Source of the DNA: an uncultured Acidimicrobiales bacterium
GTDB taxonomy: Bacteria > Actinomycetota > Acidimicrobiia > Acidimicrobiales > UBA10347
Direction: 5' to 3'
Length of the DNA: 26,262 nucleotides
Assembly (NCBI GenBank): GCA_937942965.1
Contig: CALDGN010000263.1
Coordinates: 1 to 26,262, forward strand
Positions 6,791-13,861 of this stretch are shown one piece after another. The notes under the pieces were generated by a model that did no database searches, was not told the DNA's origin, and worked only from the letters and a program-made list of their open reading frames with translations. The stretch's first letter is position 1, and every line of letters starts with the position of its first letter. The translations under genes and the position numbers were made by a program.

Positions 6791-7725
6791 AGTGCCGTGT
6801 CTGTCGCGGTCCAGCCGTCATCGATCTCAAGCGGCACAACGCCAACTTCTGCGGCGAGCACTTCCTCCGGTTCTGCAACTCCCAGGTCGAAAAGGCCATC
6901 GGCGAATACGACATGTTCACCAAAGAGGACAAGCTCCTCGTCGCCGTCAGCGGCGGTAAGGACTCGCTTGCCGTGTGGGCGATCCTCATCGAACTCGGTT
7001 ACCAGGCCGATGGGCTCTACATCGGGCTCGGCATCGGTGATTACAGCGATATCTCGGGTCAGTACGCCAAGGACTTCGCCGAGGCTCGTGACCTCAACCT
7101 CCACGTCGTCGACCTGGTCGAGGAATACGGCTACGACGTGCCCAACGGCTCCAAGGCTGCCAAACGTGTGCCCTGTTCGGCCTGTGGTATGTCCAAGCGC
7201 CACATCTTCGATCGCGTCGCGCTGGAGCATGGCTACGACGTGCTCGTCACGGGCCACAACCTCGACGACGAAGCCGCCGTGCTGTTCGGCAACGTGCTGC
7301 ATTGGCAGACCGATTACCTCGCTCGTCAGCACCCGGTGCTTCCCGAGCGCGACGGCATGCCCCGCAAGGTCAAGCCGCTTGTACGCCTCGATGAGCGCGA
7401 GATGGCGGCGTACTGCGTCGTGTCGGGCATCGACTACATGCTCGACGAGTGCCCGATGAGCGCCGGAAACAGCCATCTTCGCTACAAAGACGCACTGAAT
7501 CTGGTTGAGCAGAACTCGCCCGGAACCAAGCAGGCGTTCTTTCACAAGTTCCTGAGCCAAGGCGCCCCGTTCTTTGCCGATGCCGGCGAAGAAGCGAGGG
7601 CAGAGCTCGGAACGTGCGCGACGTGCGGCGGTCCAACGCCCAACGACGTCTGCGCCTTTTGCCGCCTTGTGGAGCGGGCCGGTGGTCAACCGGTCAAGCT
7701 GACCCGAGCGCCGGCCAGATCATGA
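6787..7725 (+). CDS. ttuA: TtuA-type tRNA 2-thiouridine synthetase (PP-loop, Fe-S)
   Basis: A 312-residue tRNA thiolase of the TtcA/TtuA/Ncs6 family. The N-terminal zinc site is CRVC (Cys3, Cys6) with Cys22 and His25. The ATP-pyrophosphatase loop is SGGKDS (55-60), and TGHNLDDEA follows at 155-163. The [4Fe-4S] ligands expected for TtuA are present as PCSACG (Cys130, Cys133) and DECPMS (Cys222), at the same positions as in Thermus thermophilus TtuA. A C-terminal zinc ribbon has CATC (277-280) and CAFC (289-292). TtuA makes 2-thioribothymidine at tRNA position 54, taking sulfur from a ubiquitin-like carrier. The preceding gene encodes such a carrier and the next encodes the m1A58 methyltransferase, which supports position 54 over the Ncs6 target at 34. 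Both neighbours overlap it by ATGA. Confidence 0.88.
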   Translation: MKCRVCRGPAVIDLKRHNANFCGEHFLRFCNSQVEKAIGEYDMFTKEDKLLVAVSGGKDSLAVWAILIELGYQADGLYIGLGIGDYSDISGQYAKDFAEARDLNLHVVDLVEEYGYDVPNGSKAAKRVPCSACGMSKRHIFDRVALEHGYDVLVTGHNLDDEAAVLFGNVLHWQTDYLARQHPVLPERDGMPRKVKPLVRLDEREMAAYCVVSGIDYMLDECPMSAGNSHLRYKDALNLVEQNSPGTKQAFFHKFLSQGAPFFADAGEEARAELGTCATCGGPTPNDVCAFCRLVERAGGQPVKLTRAPARS

Positions 7726-8510
7726 CCCGACCACTCAAAGCCGGCGAGCTGATCATGCTCGTGGACCGCAAGAAGCGCCGCTACCTGACGACGCTCAAAG
7801 ATGACGGCGAGTTCCACTCGCACGCTGGTGCGCTTCCGCACAACGACGTCATCGGCCAAGAAGAGGGCCAAGAATTCCGCAGCGGCAAGGGTGCCGCGTA
7901 TCTCGTCGTGCGTCCGACGCTCTCCGACTTCGTGCTCAAGATGAAGCGCGGTGCGCAGGTGATCTACCCCAAGGACCTCGGCCCGATCCTGATCCAGGCC
8001 GACATCTTTCCCGGTGCTCGTGTGCTCGAGTCCGGGCTCGGTTCCGGTGCCCTCTCGATGACCTTGCTGCGTGCTGGCGCCGAGATCACGGGCTACGAGG
8101 TTCGCGAGGACTTCGCCGAGCAAGCGGTCGCGAACGTCAGCGAGTTCCTGGGCGAAGAAGTCCTTGAGCGGTACGACGTGCACGTGCGCAGCAGCTACGA
8201 GCCGTTCGAGCACAAAGACTTCGATCGCGTCGTGCTCGACCTTCCTGAGCCGTGGGAAGTCGTGCCCCACACGAGAGACACGCTCGTCACCGGCGGCCTG
8301 ATCCTGGCGTATACGCCCAGCATCATCCAGGCGACCAAGTTCAAGGCTGCGCTCAATGAGCACGGCTTTGGCATGGCCGAGACGATGGAAGTCCTCCATC
8401 GCGGCTGGCACGTCGAGCCGGACCAGAACGCGGTCCGTCCCGACCATCGCATGGTTGCCCATACCGGCTTCTTGACGACGGCCCGCAAACTCGCCCCGAC
8501 CACGGACTAA
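7722..8510 (+). CDS. trmI: tRNA (adenine-58-N1)-methyltransferase TrmI
   Basis: A 262-residue SAM-dependent methyltransferase that makes m1A58 in the tRNA T-loop. The N-terminal beta domain (RPLKAGELIMLVDRKKRRYL) leads to the family segment RPTLSDFVLKMKRGAQVIYP near 64-83. The SAM loop is VLESGLGSGALS (101-112), and the catalytic-pocket motif is VLDLPEPW (171-178). The ATG at 7722 overlaps the TtuA stop (ATGA). In mycobacteria trmI also lies just upstream of the Mpa/ARC ATPase gene, so this is conserved synteny. After the stop there are about 150 bases before arc, with an inverted repeat and a candidate promoter. Confidence 0.95.
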   Translation: MTRPLKAGELIMLVDRKKRRYLTTLKDDGEFHSHAGALPHNDVIGQEEGQEFRSGKGAAYLVVRPTLSDFVLKMKRGAQVIYPKDLGPILIQADIFPGARVLESGLGSGALSMTLLRAGAEITGYEVREDFAEQAVANVSEFLGEEVLERYDVHVRSSYEPFEHKDFDRVVLDLPEPWEVVPHTRDTLVTGGLILAYTPSIIQATKFKAALNEHGFGMAETMEVLHRGWHVEPDQNAVRPDHRMVAHTGFLTTARKLAPTTD

Positions 8511-8564
8511 CTCGCTGGGGAGATCGTGCCAGGCCCCAAACGCGGCACGGACGGCCAAGACGGG

Positions 8565-8579
8565 GGAATCAAAGATTCC
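8565..8579. promoter_or_regulatory. Perfect inverted repeat (GGAATC-AAA-GATTCC) upstream of arc
   Basis: Two six-base arms around AAA lie 55 bases after the trmI stop and about 38 bases before the candidate arc -10 box. It could be an operator upstream of the promoter or a small terminator hairpin for trmI. No T-run follows, and a related GAATC half-site occurs at 8590-8594. Confidence 0.35.
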
Positions 8580-8616
8580 GCTCTCGGTTGAATCCTGAAG
8601 TCGGCAACGGCACGTG

Positions 8617-8622
8617 TAGTGT
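8617..8622 (+). promoter_or_regulatory. Candidate -10 box (TAGTGT) for arc
   Basis: TAGTGT fits TANNNT. It would start transcription near 8629, about 30 bases before the proposed TTG start at 8660, with AAGGAG at 8652-8657 in the leader. The -35 is not clear. Confidence 0.4.
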
Positions 8623-8659
8623 CGTTTCACGGAGCCCACGAGGCTGGATCCAAGGAGAG

Positions 8660-10453
8660 TTGGTCATCGACGAGCAGCAGGAACTCGAGGGGGAAACCCC
8701 GGCCGCCGAATCCTCAACGCCAGTGCCGGCGCCAGACGACGTTGCAGATGACGTATCCAATGTCGTCGTCCTCCAAGACGAACTCCGCATTCTGCGGCGT
8801 CGTCTCCAAGACGCTCCCAAGCGGGTTCGCACGCTCGAAGAACGACTTCTCGAAGTCAAGGGCCAGCTCGCCCGGGCCATGTCGCAGAACGAGCGCCTCG
8901 CCTCGACGCTCCGCGAAGCCCGTGAACGCATCGCCGGCCTTCGAGAAGAGGTCGAAAAGCTGACCAGTCCGCCATCGGGCTACGGCACGGTGCTCGGAAC
9001 CAACGAAGACGGCACGATCGACGTCTACACGAGCGGCCGCAAGATGCGCGTCGAGGCCCACCCGGACCTCGACGAGACGCTTGATCGTGGCACCGAGGTC
9101 GTCCTCAACGAAGCCATGAATGTCGTCAAGGCTCGTCCGTCCATCGCTGGTGGATCGATCGTGACGATCGTCGAATTGATCGACGAGCACCGTTGTGTTG
9201 TCAGCGGTCGTGCTGACGAAGAGCGTGTCGTGATGCTCGGCGAAGCACTCCAAGGTGTGCTGCTTCGCCAAGGCGACGCCGTCCGAGTCGACAATGCCTA
9301 CGAGGTTGCCCTCGAGAAGCTCCCACGCCCCGAGGTCGAGCACTTGGCCCTCGAAGAAGTCCCCGACGTCAGCTACAGCGACATCGGCGGTCTCGCCACT
9401 CAGATCGAAGCCATCACCGACGCCGTTGAACTGCCGTTCCTGCACGCCGACCTGTTCATCGAACATGAGCTTCCGCCGCCAAAGGGCATCCTGCTCTACG
9501 GCCCTCCCGGCTGTGGCAAGACGCTGATCGCCAAGGCCGTCGCCAACTCGCTCGCCACCAAGGTCCGCGAGGCCCGCGGGGGAGACGGCGACGCCAAGAG
9601 CTACTTCTTCAACATCAAGGGTCCCGAGCTCCTCAACAAGTACGTCGGCGAAACCGAGCGCCAGATCCGGCTCGTATTCCAGCGGGCCCGTGAGAAGAGC
9701 GAAGAGGGCTGGCCCGTCATCGTCTTCTTCGACGAGATGGAATCGCTGTTCCGCACCCGCGGCACCGGCATCTCGAGCGACATGGAAAGCACGATCGTGC
9801 CCCAGTTGCTGGCCGAAATCGACGGCGTCGAGACGCTCAAGAACGTCATCGTCATCGGTGCTTCGAACCGCGAAGATCTCATCGACCCAGCGATCCTTCG
9901 CCCAGGTCGTCTCGATGTGAAGATCAAGATCGAGCGCCCCGACGCCGAGGCAGCTCACTCGATCTTCTCCCAGTACATGACTTCGGACCTGCCGATCGCG
10001 AACGACGTTGTCGAATCGCTTGGTGGCGGCGACCCCGAAAAGGCCGTCCTGGCCATGATCGAACAGACCGTCGAAGAGATGTACCTCGAGGACCCTCGGA
10101 ACCAGTTCCTGGAGATCACCTACCAGAACGGCGACAAGGAGATCACGTACTTCAAGGACTTCTCCTCGGGCGCGATGATCGAGAACATCGTTCGTCGGGC
10201 CAAGAAGCTCGCCATCAAACGTCTGCTCGACACCGGCGCCAAGGGCATGCGCCCCGAAGACCTGGTCGATGCCGTGTACCAAGAATTCAAGGAACACGAG
10301 GACCTTCCGAACACCACGAATCCCGACGATTGGGCTCGGATTAGTGGTCGTAAGGGCGAACGCATCGTGTACATCCGGACCCTCATCGATCGTGACGACA
10401 AGCCCGGCGGCGGCAAGTCGATCGAGGGCGTTACGACCGGCCAGTACCTGTAG
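8660..10453 (+). CDS. arc: Proteasome-activating AAA ATPase (ARC/Mpa)
   Basis: This ring ATPase binds Pup-tagged proteins, unfolds them and feeds them to the 20S core. From a TTG start at 8660 it has 597 residues, close to mycobacterial Mpa (609). The coiled coil that captures Pup spans about 37-101 (LQDELRILRRRLQ through LREEVEKL). Two OB-type beta domains follow, then the AAA domain: Walker A GPPGCGKT (281-288), pore loop KYVGET (327-332), Walker B VIVFFDE (353-359), and arginine-finger region RPGRLD. It ends in GQYL; the penultimate Tyr is the known docking element for the proteasome. The frame is open to a TTG at 8588, but the -10 box at 8617 lies inside that extension. AAGGAG at 8652-8657 is only two bases from TTG, so the exact start is moderately uncertain. 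Confidence 0.95.
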   Translation: MVIDEQQELEGETPAAESSTPVPAPDDVADDVSNVVVLQDELRILRRRLQDAPKRVRTLEERLLEVKGQLARAMSQNERLASTLREARERIAGLREEVEKLTSPPSGYGTVLGTNEDGTIDVYTSGRKMRVEAHPDLDETLDRGTEVVLNEAMNVVKARPSIAGGSIVTIVELIDEHRCVVSGRADEERVVMLGEALQGVLLRQGDAVRVDNAYEVALEKLPRPEVEHLALEEVPDVSYSDIGGLATQIEAITDAVELPFLHADLFIEHELPPPKGILLYGPPGCGKTLIAKAVANSLATKVREARGGDGDAKSYFFNIKGPELLNKYVGETERQIRLVFQRAREKSEEGWPVIVFFDEMESLFRTRGTGISSDMESTIVPQLLAEIDGVETLKNVIVIGASNREDLIDPAILRPGRLDVKIKIERPDAEAAHSIFSQYMTSDLPIANDVVESLGGGDPEKAVLAMIEQTVEEMYLEDPRNQFLEITYQNGDKEITYFKDFSSGAMIENIVRRAKKLAIKRLLDTGAKGMRPEDLVDAVYQEFKEHEDLPNTTNPDDWARISGRKGERIVYIRTLIDRDDKPGGGKSIEGVTTGQYL

Positions 10454-10476
10454 GCCAGCACTTTCTCGACTGGCCT
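10452..10476 (+). terminator. Hairpin at the end of arc
   Basis: AGGCCAG (10452-10458) and CTGGCCT (10470-10476) form a seven-base stem with an 11-base loop. It starts inside the arc stop codon. No U-tract follows, so termination is uncertain. Confidence 0.45.
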
Positions 10477-10556
10477 CACCATCGCCTTGGGCGCCCGGCT
10501 GGAGGTCGCAGAAAGTTTCAGCACCATGCGAGCCCTCTTCGGGGGTTCGGGAACGC

Positions 10557-10562
10557 TAGACA
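10557..10562 (+). promoter_or_regulatory. Possible -10 box (TAGACA) before dop
   Basis: TAGACA lies seven bases before the ATG at 10570, the same spacing as the better boxes before prcB and lepB. Its last base is not T, so the match is weaker. No Shine-Dalgarno site precedes the ATG, which supports a leaderless start. Confidence 0.3.
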
Positions 10563-10569
10563 GTAGGCA

Positions 10570-12081
10570 ATGGCCAGTATCAAAGTCGTCGGTCTCGAGA
10601 CCGAGTACGGCATCGTTCACCGCGGCGTCGACGAACCGAACCCGATCACCGCGTCGTCGTTGCTCATCAACTCCTACCTCGCTCGCTGCGAGGCCACCGG
10701 GCGTCGCCCCGCCACCCAGCGCGTCTCGTGGGACTTCGAAGACGAAAGCCCCTCGCTCGACGCCCGCGGCTACACGCCCGTCGGCGCACGCCCACCCGAG
10801 GTCGAAACCCACCTCGTCAACGCCGTGCTCACGAACGGTGCCCGGTACTACGTCGACCACGCGCACCCCGAGATGTCGACACCCGAAGTGCTCGACGCCC
10901 GCAGCGCCGTGCTCTATGACCGTGCCGGCGAACTCGTGGTCATCGAATCGATGGAAGCGGCCGCCGAACTACTCGGCCAAGGCCAAGAGCTGATCGCGTA
11001 CAAGAACAACAGCGACGGCAAGGGCAACTCGTACGGCACGCACGAGAACTACCTGATGAGCCGGAGCACGCCGTTCTCCGACATCGTCGCTCACGCGACG
11101 GTGCACTTCGTGACCCGCCAGATCTTCACCGGTGCCGGCAAGGTCGGCTGCGAGATCCCTGGCGTTGGCTCCGACGAGGTCCCCTATCAGATCACCCAGC
11201 GCGCTGATTTCTTCGAAGAAGAGGTCGGGCTCGAAACGACGCTCAAGCGGCCGATCATCAACACTCGCGACGAGCCCCACGCCGACGCGCAGCTGTATCG
11301 ACGGCTCCACGTGATTGTCGGCGACGCCAACATGAGCCAGTACTCAACCTGGCTCAAGGTCGGTACGACGATGCTCGTGCTCGCGATGGTCGAAGACGAC
11401 GCCTTCGAGCCGAAGCTTGCGTTCCGTGCGCCCGTTCAGGCGCTGCGCAACGTCAGCCACGACCTGTCGCTGAGTCGGCCGCTGCGCCTGTACGACGGCA
11501 CGTCGGCAACCGCACTTGAGATCCAGGCCGAGATCGCGTTGGCTGCCGAGCGCTACCTCGACAAGTACGGCCCCGATGGCGCTGGCGGCGAAGACGCCTA
11601 CGCCGTGCTCGACGCCTGGAAAGAGGTCATCGAGACCCTCGAACGCAACCCCGAAGAACTCGCCGACCGGTTGGACTGGGTCGCAAAGAAGAAGCTGCTC
11701 GACGCCTACCGGGCTCGCGACGGCATGGACTGGGGCGACGCCCGACTCCGGGCGCTCGATTTGCAATACCACGACATGCGTCCGCACCGATCCGTGTTCC
11801 AGCGCCTCGGCGTCGAGACCGTTGTCGATGACGAAGCTGCCGCGGCAGCCGCGACCGAACCGCCCAACGACACCCGTGCCTTCTTCCGCGGCGAATGCTT
11901 GCGTCGGTTCCCCGACGCGATCGTCGCCGCAAACTGGGACTCGATGGTCTTCGACACCGGCGAAGCACCCCTTCGCCGAGTCCCCATGATGGAACCGACC
12001 CGAGGCAGCGCAGCCCATGTGGCAACGTTGCTCGACGGCTGCGAAACTGTGAGCGACTTGCTCACCAAGCTCGAGAGCTGA
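10570..12081 (+). CDS. dop: Pup deamidase/depupylase Dop
   Basis: Dop converts the C-terminal Gln of Pup to Glu and removes Pup from modified proteins. The 503-residue protein belongs to the carboxylate-amine ligase-like PafA/Dop family. It opens with the ATP/Mg motif GLETEYGI (8-15), then WDFEDESPSLDARG, and the catalytic region ARYYVDHAHPEMSTPE with Asp96 as the expected nucleophile. Further family blocks are YKNNSDGKGNSYGTHENYL, RPIINTRDEPHADA and RLHVIVGDANMSQYSTWLK. It is told from PafA by its length, its position before pup, and the longer insertion after DARG. Pup follows 13 bases later, so dop and pup are most likely cotranscribed. Confidence 0.95.
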   Translation: MASIKVVGLETEYGIVHRGVDEPNPITASSLLINSYLARCEATGRRPATQRVSWDFEDESPSLDARGYTPVGARPPEVETHLVNAVLTNGARYYVDHAHPEMSTPEVLDARSAVLYDRAGELVVIESMEAAAELLGQGQELIAYKNNSDGKGNSYGTHENYLMSRSTPFSDIVAHATVHFVTRQIFTGAGKVGCEIPGVGSDEVPYQITQRADFFEEEVGLETTLKRPIINTRDEPHADAQLYRRLHVIVGDANMSQYSTWLKVGTTMLVLAMVEDDAFEPKLAFRAPVQALRNVSHDLSLSRPLRLYDGTSATALEIQAEIALAAERYLDKYGPDGAGGEDAYAVLDAWKEVIETLERNPEELADRLDWVAKKKLLDAYRARDGMDWGDARLRALDLQYHDMRPHRSVFQRLGVETVVDDEAAAAAATEPPNDTRAFFRGECLRRFPDAIVAANWDSMVFDTGEAPLRRVPMMEPTRGSAAHVATLLDGCETVSDLLTKLES

Positions 12082-12094
12082 ACGAGGAGCCCCT

Positions 12095-12280
12095 ATGTCC
12101 GACCAAGAACAAACCCGACCAGCCCAACCGGCTGACGAAGTCGCTGAAGCACCCCAACCGGCTAAAAGCGACACGTCGCTTGCCGACGGACTCGACGACA
12201 TCCTCGACGAAATCGACGAGGTCCTTGAGACCAACGCCGAAGAGTTCGTCAAGTCCTACGTCCAAAAGGGCGGCCAATAG
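12095..12280 (+). CDS. pup: Prokaryotic ubiquitin-like protein Pup
   Basis: A 61-residue, highly charged, Cys-free protein ending in VQKGGQ. The Gly-Gly-Gln end means it must be deamidated by Dop to GGE before PafA can join it to lysines. The N-terminal third (SDQEQTRPAQPADEVAEAPQ) is the disordered part that enters the ATPase pore. The middle to C-terminal region (LADGLDDILDEIDEVLETNA, EEFVKSYV) is the segment that folds on the ATPase coiled coil. GAGGAG at 12084-12089 gives a good ribosome site. The intergenic region before prcB holds a separate promoter-like box and repeats. Confidence 0.97.
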   Translation: MSDQEQTRPAQPADEVAEAPQPAKSDTSLADGLDDILDEIDEVLETNAEEFVKSYVQKGGQ

Positions 12281-12302
12281 AAGCTCGTTACGACGTTGAT
12301 CG

Positions 12303-12332
12303 AAGCGAACGAGACCGAACGTAAGCGAACGA
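12303..12332 (+). promoter_or_regulatory. Tandem repeat AAGCGAACGA spaced exactly 20 bp, upstream of prcB
   Basis: AAGCGAACGA occurs at 12303-12312 and again at 12323-12332, with a CCGAACG in between. CGACGTTG occurs at 12291-12298 and 12330-12337. The second set touches the -10 box at 12339. The two-helical-turn spacing suggests binding of a protein dimer or a pair of dimers on one DNA face. Confidence 0.4.
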
Positions 12333-12338
12333 CGTTGC

Positions 12339-12344
12339 TAGAGT
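12339..12344 (+). promoter_or_regulatory. Candidate -10 box (TAGAGT), leaderless start of prcB
   Basis: TAGAGT ends seven bases before the GTG at 12352, and no Shine-Dalgarno site lies between. This fits transcription starting at the start codon of prcB and would let prcBA be expressed independently of pup. Confidence 0.5.
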
Positions 12345-12351
12345 CCTGCGC

Positions 12352-13146
12352 GTGAACCTCCCGATCTTCTCAACGACCGAGGATCCCGGACCGGACTTCG
12401 CCCGCCTGGCCGAACAGGCTGGACTCGTGGCGCAACCCACCGGTGATGGCGATGTCCTCGATTTGCCCCACGGCACCACCTGCGTCGCGCTGCGCTACGC
12501 CGACGGCGTCATCATCGCCGGTGACCGCCGAGCAACCTCCGGCAACCTCATCAGCTACCGCACCATGCAAAAGGTGTTCCCCAGCGACCGGCACTCCGCC
12601 GTCGCGATCGCCGGCGCCGCAGGCCCGGCCGTCGAGATGGTGCGCCTGTTCCAGCTCCAGCTCGAACACTACGAAAAGGTCGAGGGCAAAGAACTCAGCC
12701 TCGACGGCAAAGCCCGCCAACTGAGCGGACTGCTTCGCCAGAACTTGCCTGCTGCACGTGCTGGCATGGTCGTCGTGCCGCTCTTCGCCGGCTACGACCG
12801 CCGCCAAGAAGTCGGACGCCTCTTCCAGTTTGACGTGAGCGGCGGCACCTACGAAGAACTCGAGTACGGCGTAACCGGCTCGGGCAGCATCCACGCCGCC
12901 ACTGTGCTCAAGCTCGGCTACCGCGCTGAGCAGAGCCGAGACGACGCCATCAACCTCGCCATCCAGGCGCTCTACGTCGCCGCTGACGAAGACTCCGCGA
13001 CTGGCCTGCCCGACTTCCTCCGTGGACTGTTCCCGGTGGTCGCCACGGTCACGACCGACGGCTACGAACAGCTCGAAGATGACGAACTCCGCGAACGCAG
13101 CCAAGCCCTCGTCGACGAACTTGTCGGCCGGGGCCTGCCGTCCTGA
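12352..13146 (+). CDS. prcB: 20S proteasome beta subunit PrcB
   Basis: The proteolytic subunit of the 20S core, 264 residues from GTG. The propeptide is about 41 residues and ends DLPHG; processing at the Gly-Thr junction exposes Thr42 (HGTTCVALRYADGV) as the N-terminal nucleophile. Supporting residues follow: AGDRRAT (Asp and Arg of the active site), and the Lys of MQKVF in the position of proteasomal Lys33. Other family text includes VAIAGAAGPAVEMVRLFQ, LEHYEKVEGKELS and VTGSGSIHA. The C-terminal part is in phase with no anomalies. prcA follows 31 bases later. Confidence 0.97.
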   Translation: MNLPIFSTTEDPGPDFARLAEQAGLVAQPTGDGDVLDLPHGTTCVALRYADGVIIAGDRRATSGNLISYRTMQKVFPSDRHSAVAIAGAAGPAVEMVRLFQLQLEHYEKVEGKELSLDGKARQLSGLLRQNLPAARAGMVVVPLFAGYDRRQEVGRLFQFDVSGGTYEELEYGVTGSGSIHAATVLKLGYRAEQSRDDAINLAIQALYVAADEDSATGLPDFLRGLFPVVATVTTDGYEQLEDDELRERSQALVDELVGRGLPS

Positions 13147-13177
13147 CCGGCCCGGCACCGAGTACTAAGGACTGAAC

Positions 13178-13855
13178 ATGAGCACACCGTTCTACGTCGC
13201 ACCCGAACAGGTCATGAAAGACCGGGCCGACTACGCCCGCAAAGGCATCGCCCGCGGCCGTTCACTGGTCGCCTGCACCTACGAAGACGGCATCGTCATC
13301 GTCGCCGAGAACCCATCGAACACGCTCCACAAGGTGAGCGAGATCTACGACCGCATCGGCTTCGCTGGTGTCGGCAAGTACAACGAATTCGACCAGCTTC
13401 GAATCGCTGGCATCCGCCACGCGGACATGAAGGGCTTCAACTACAGCCGCCTCGATGTCGATGCGCTGAGCCTGGCGAACCAGTACGCGCAGATGCTCGG
13501 ACAGACCTTCACCCATGAGATGAAGCCGATGGAAGTCGAGATCCTCGTGGCCGAGATTGGCGACGAAGCCGAAGACGACCAGCTGTTCCACATCCTTTAC
13601 GACGGCACGGTCTATGACCGCACGGGTTACGCCGTGCTCGGTGGCGACGCTGAAGCCATCGCCGCCCGAGTCGACGAGGGCTTCGAGGCCCGCAAGGACC
13701 TCGCTGGTGCCATCAAGCACTCTCGTGACGCCCTCGCTGGGCCCGACCGCGAATTGCCCGCCGGCGACCTCGAGGTCGCCGCACTCGGACGCTCCAACGG
13801 CCGCCGCACATTTCTCCGCATCGAAGGCCAAGCCCTCGACGCACTTGTCGGCTGA
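13178..13855 (+). CDS. prcA: 20S proteasome alpha subunit PrcA
   Basis: A 225-residue alpha subunit that forms the outer rings and gates the core. The N-terminus STPFYVAPEQVMKDRADYAR is the gate and H0 helix of the family. RKGIARGRSLVACTYEDGIV and IYDRIGFAGVGKYNEFDQLR follow. The pocket between alpha subunits would receive the C-terminal GQYL of the ATPase. It lacks a catalytic Thr, as expected. A moderate ribosome site (AAGGAC) precedes ATG at 13178. pafA starts six bases after the stop. Confidence 0.96.
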   Translation: MSTPFYVAPEQVMKDRADYARKGIARGRSLVACTYEDGIVIVAENPSNTLHKVSEIYDRIGFAGVGKYNEFDQLRIAGIRHADMKGFNYSRLDVDALSLANQYAQMLGQTFTHEMKPMEVEILVAEIGDEAEDDQLFHILYDGTVYDRTGYAVLGGDAEAIAARVDEGFEARKDLAGAIKHSRDALAGPDRELPAGDLEVAALGRSNGRRTFLRIEGQALDALVG

Positions 13856-13861
13856 TCGCCG

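Noticed and set aside
8714..10297. Minus-strand frame of 527 codons antisense to arc
   Set aside because: It is the complement of a certain AAA ATPase gene, in the usual high-GC shadow frame, with no domain signature.
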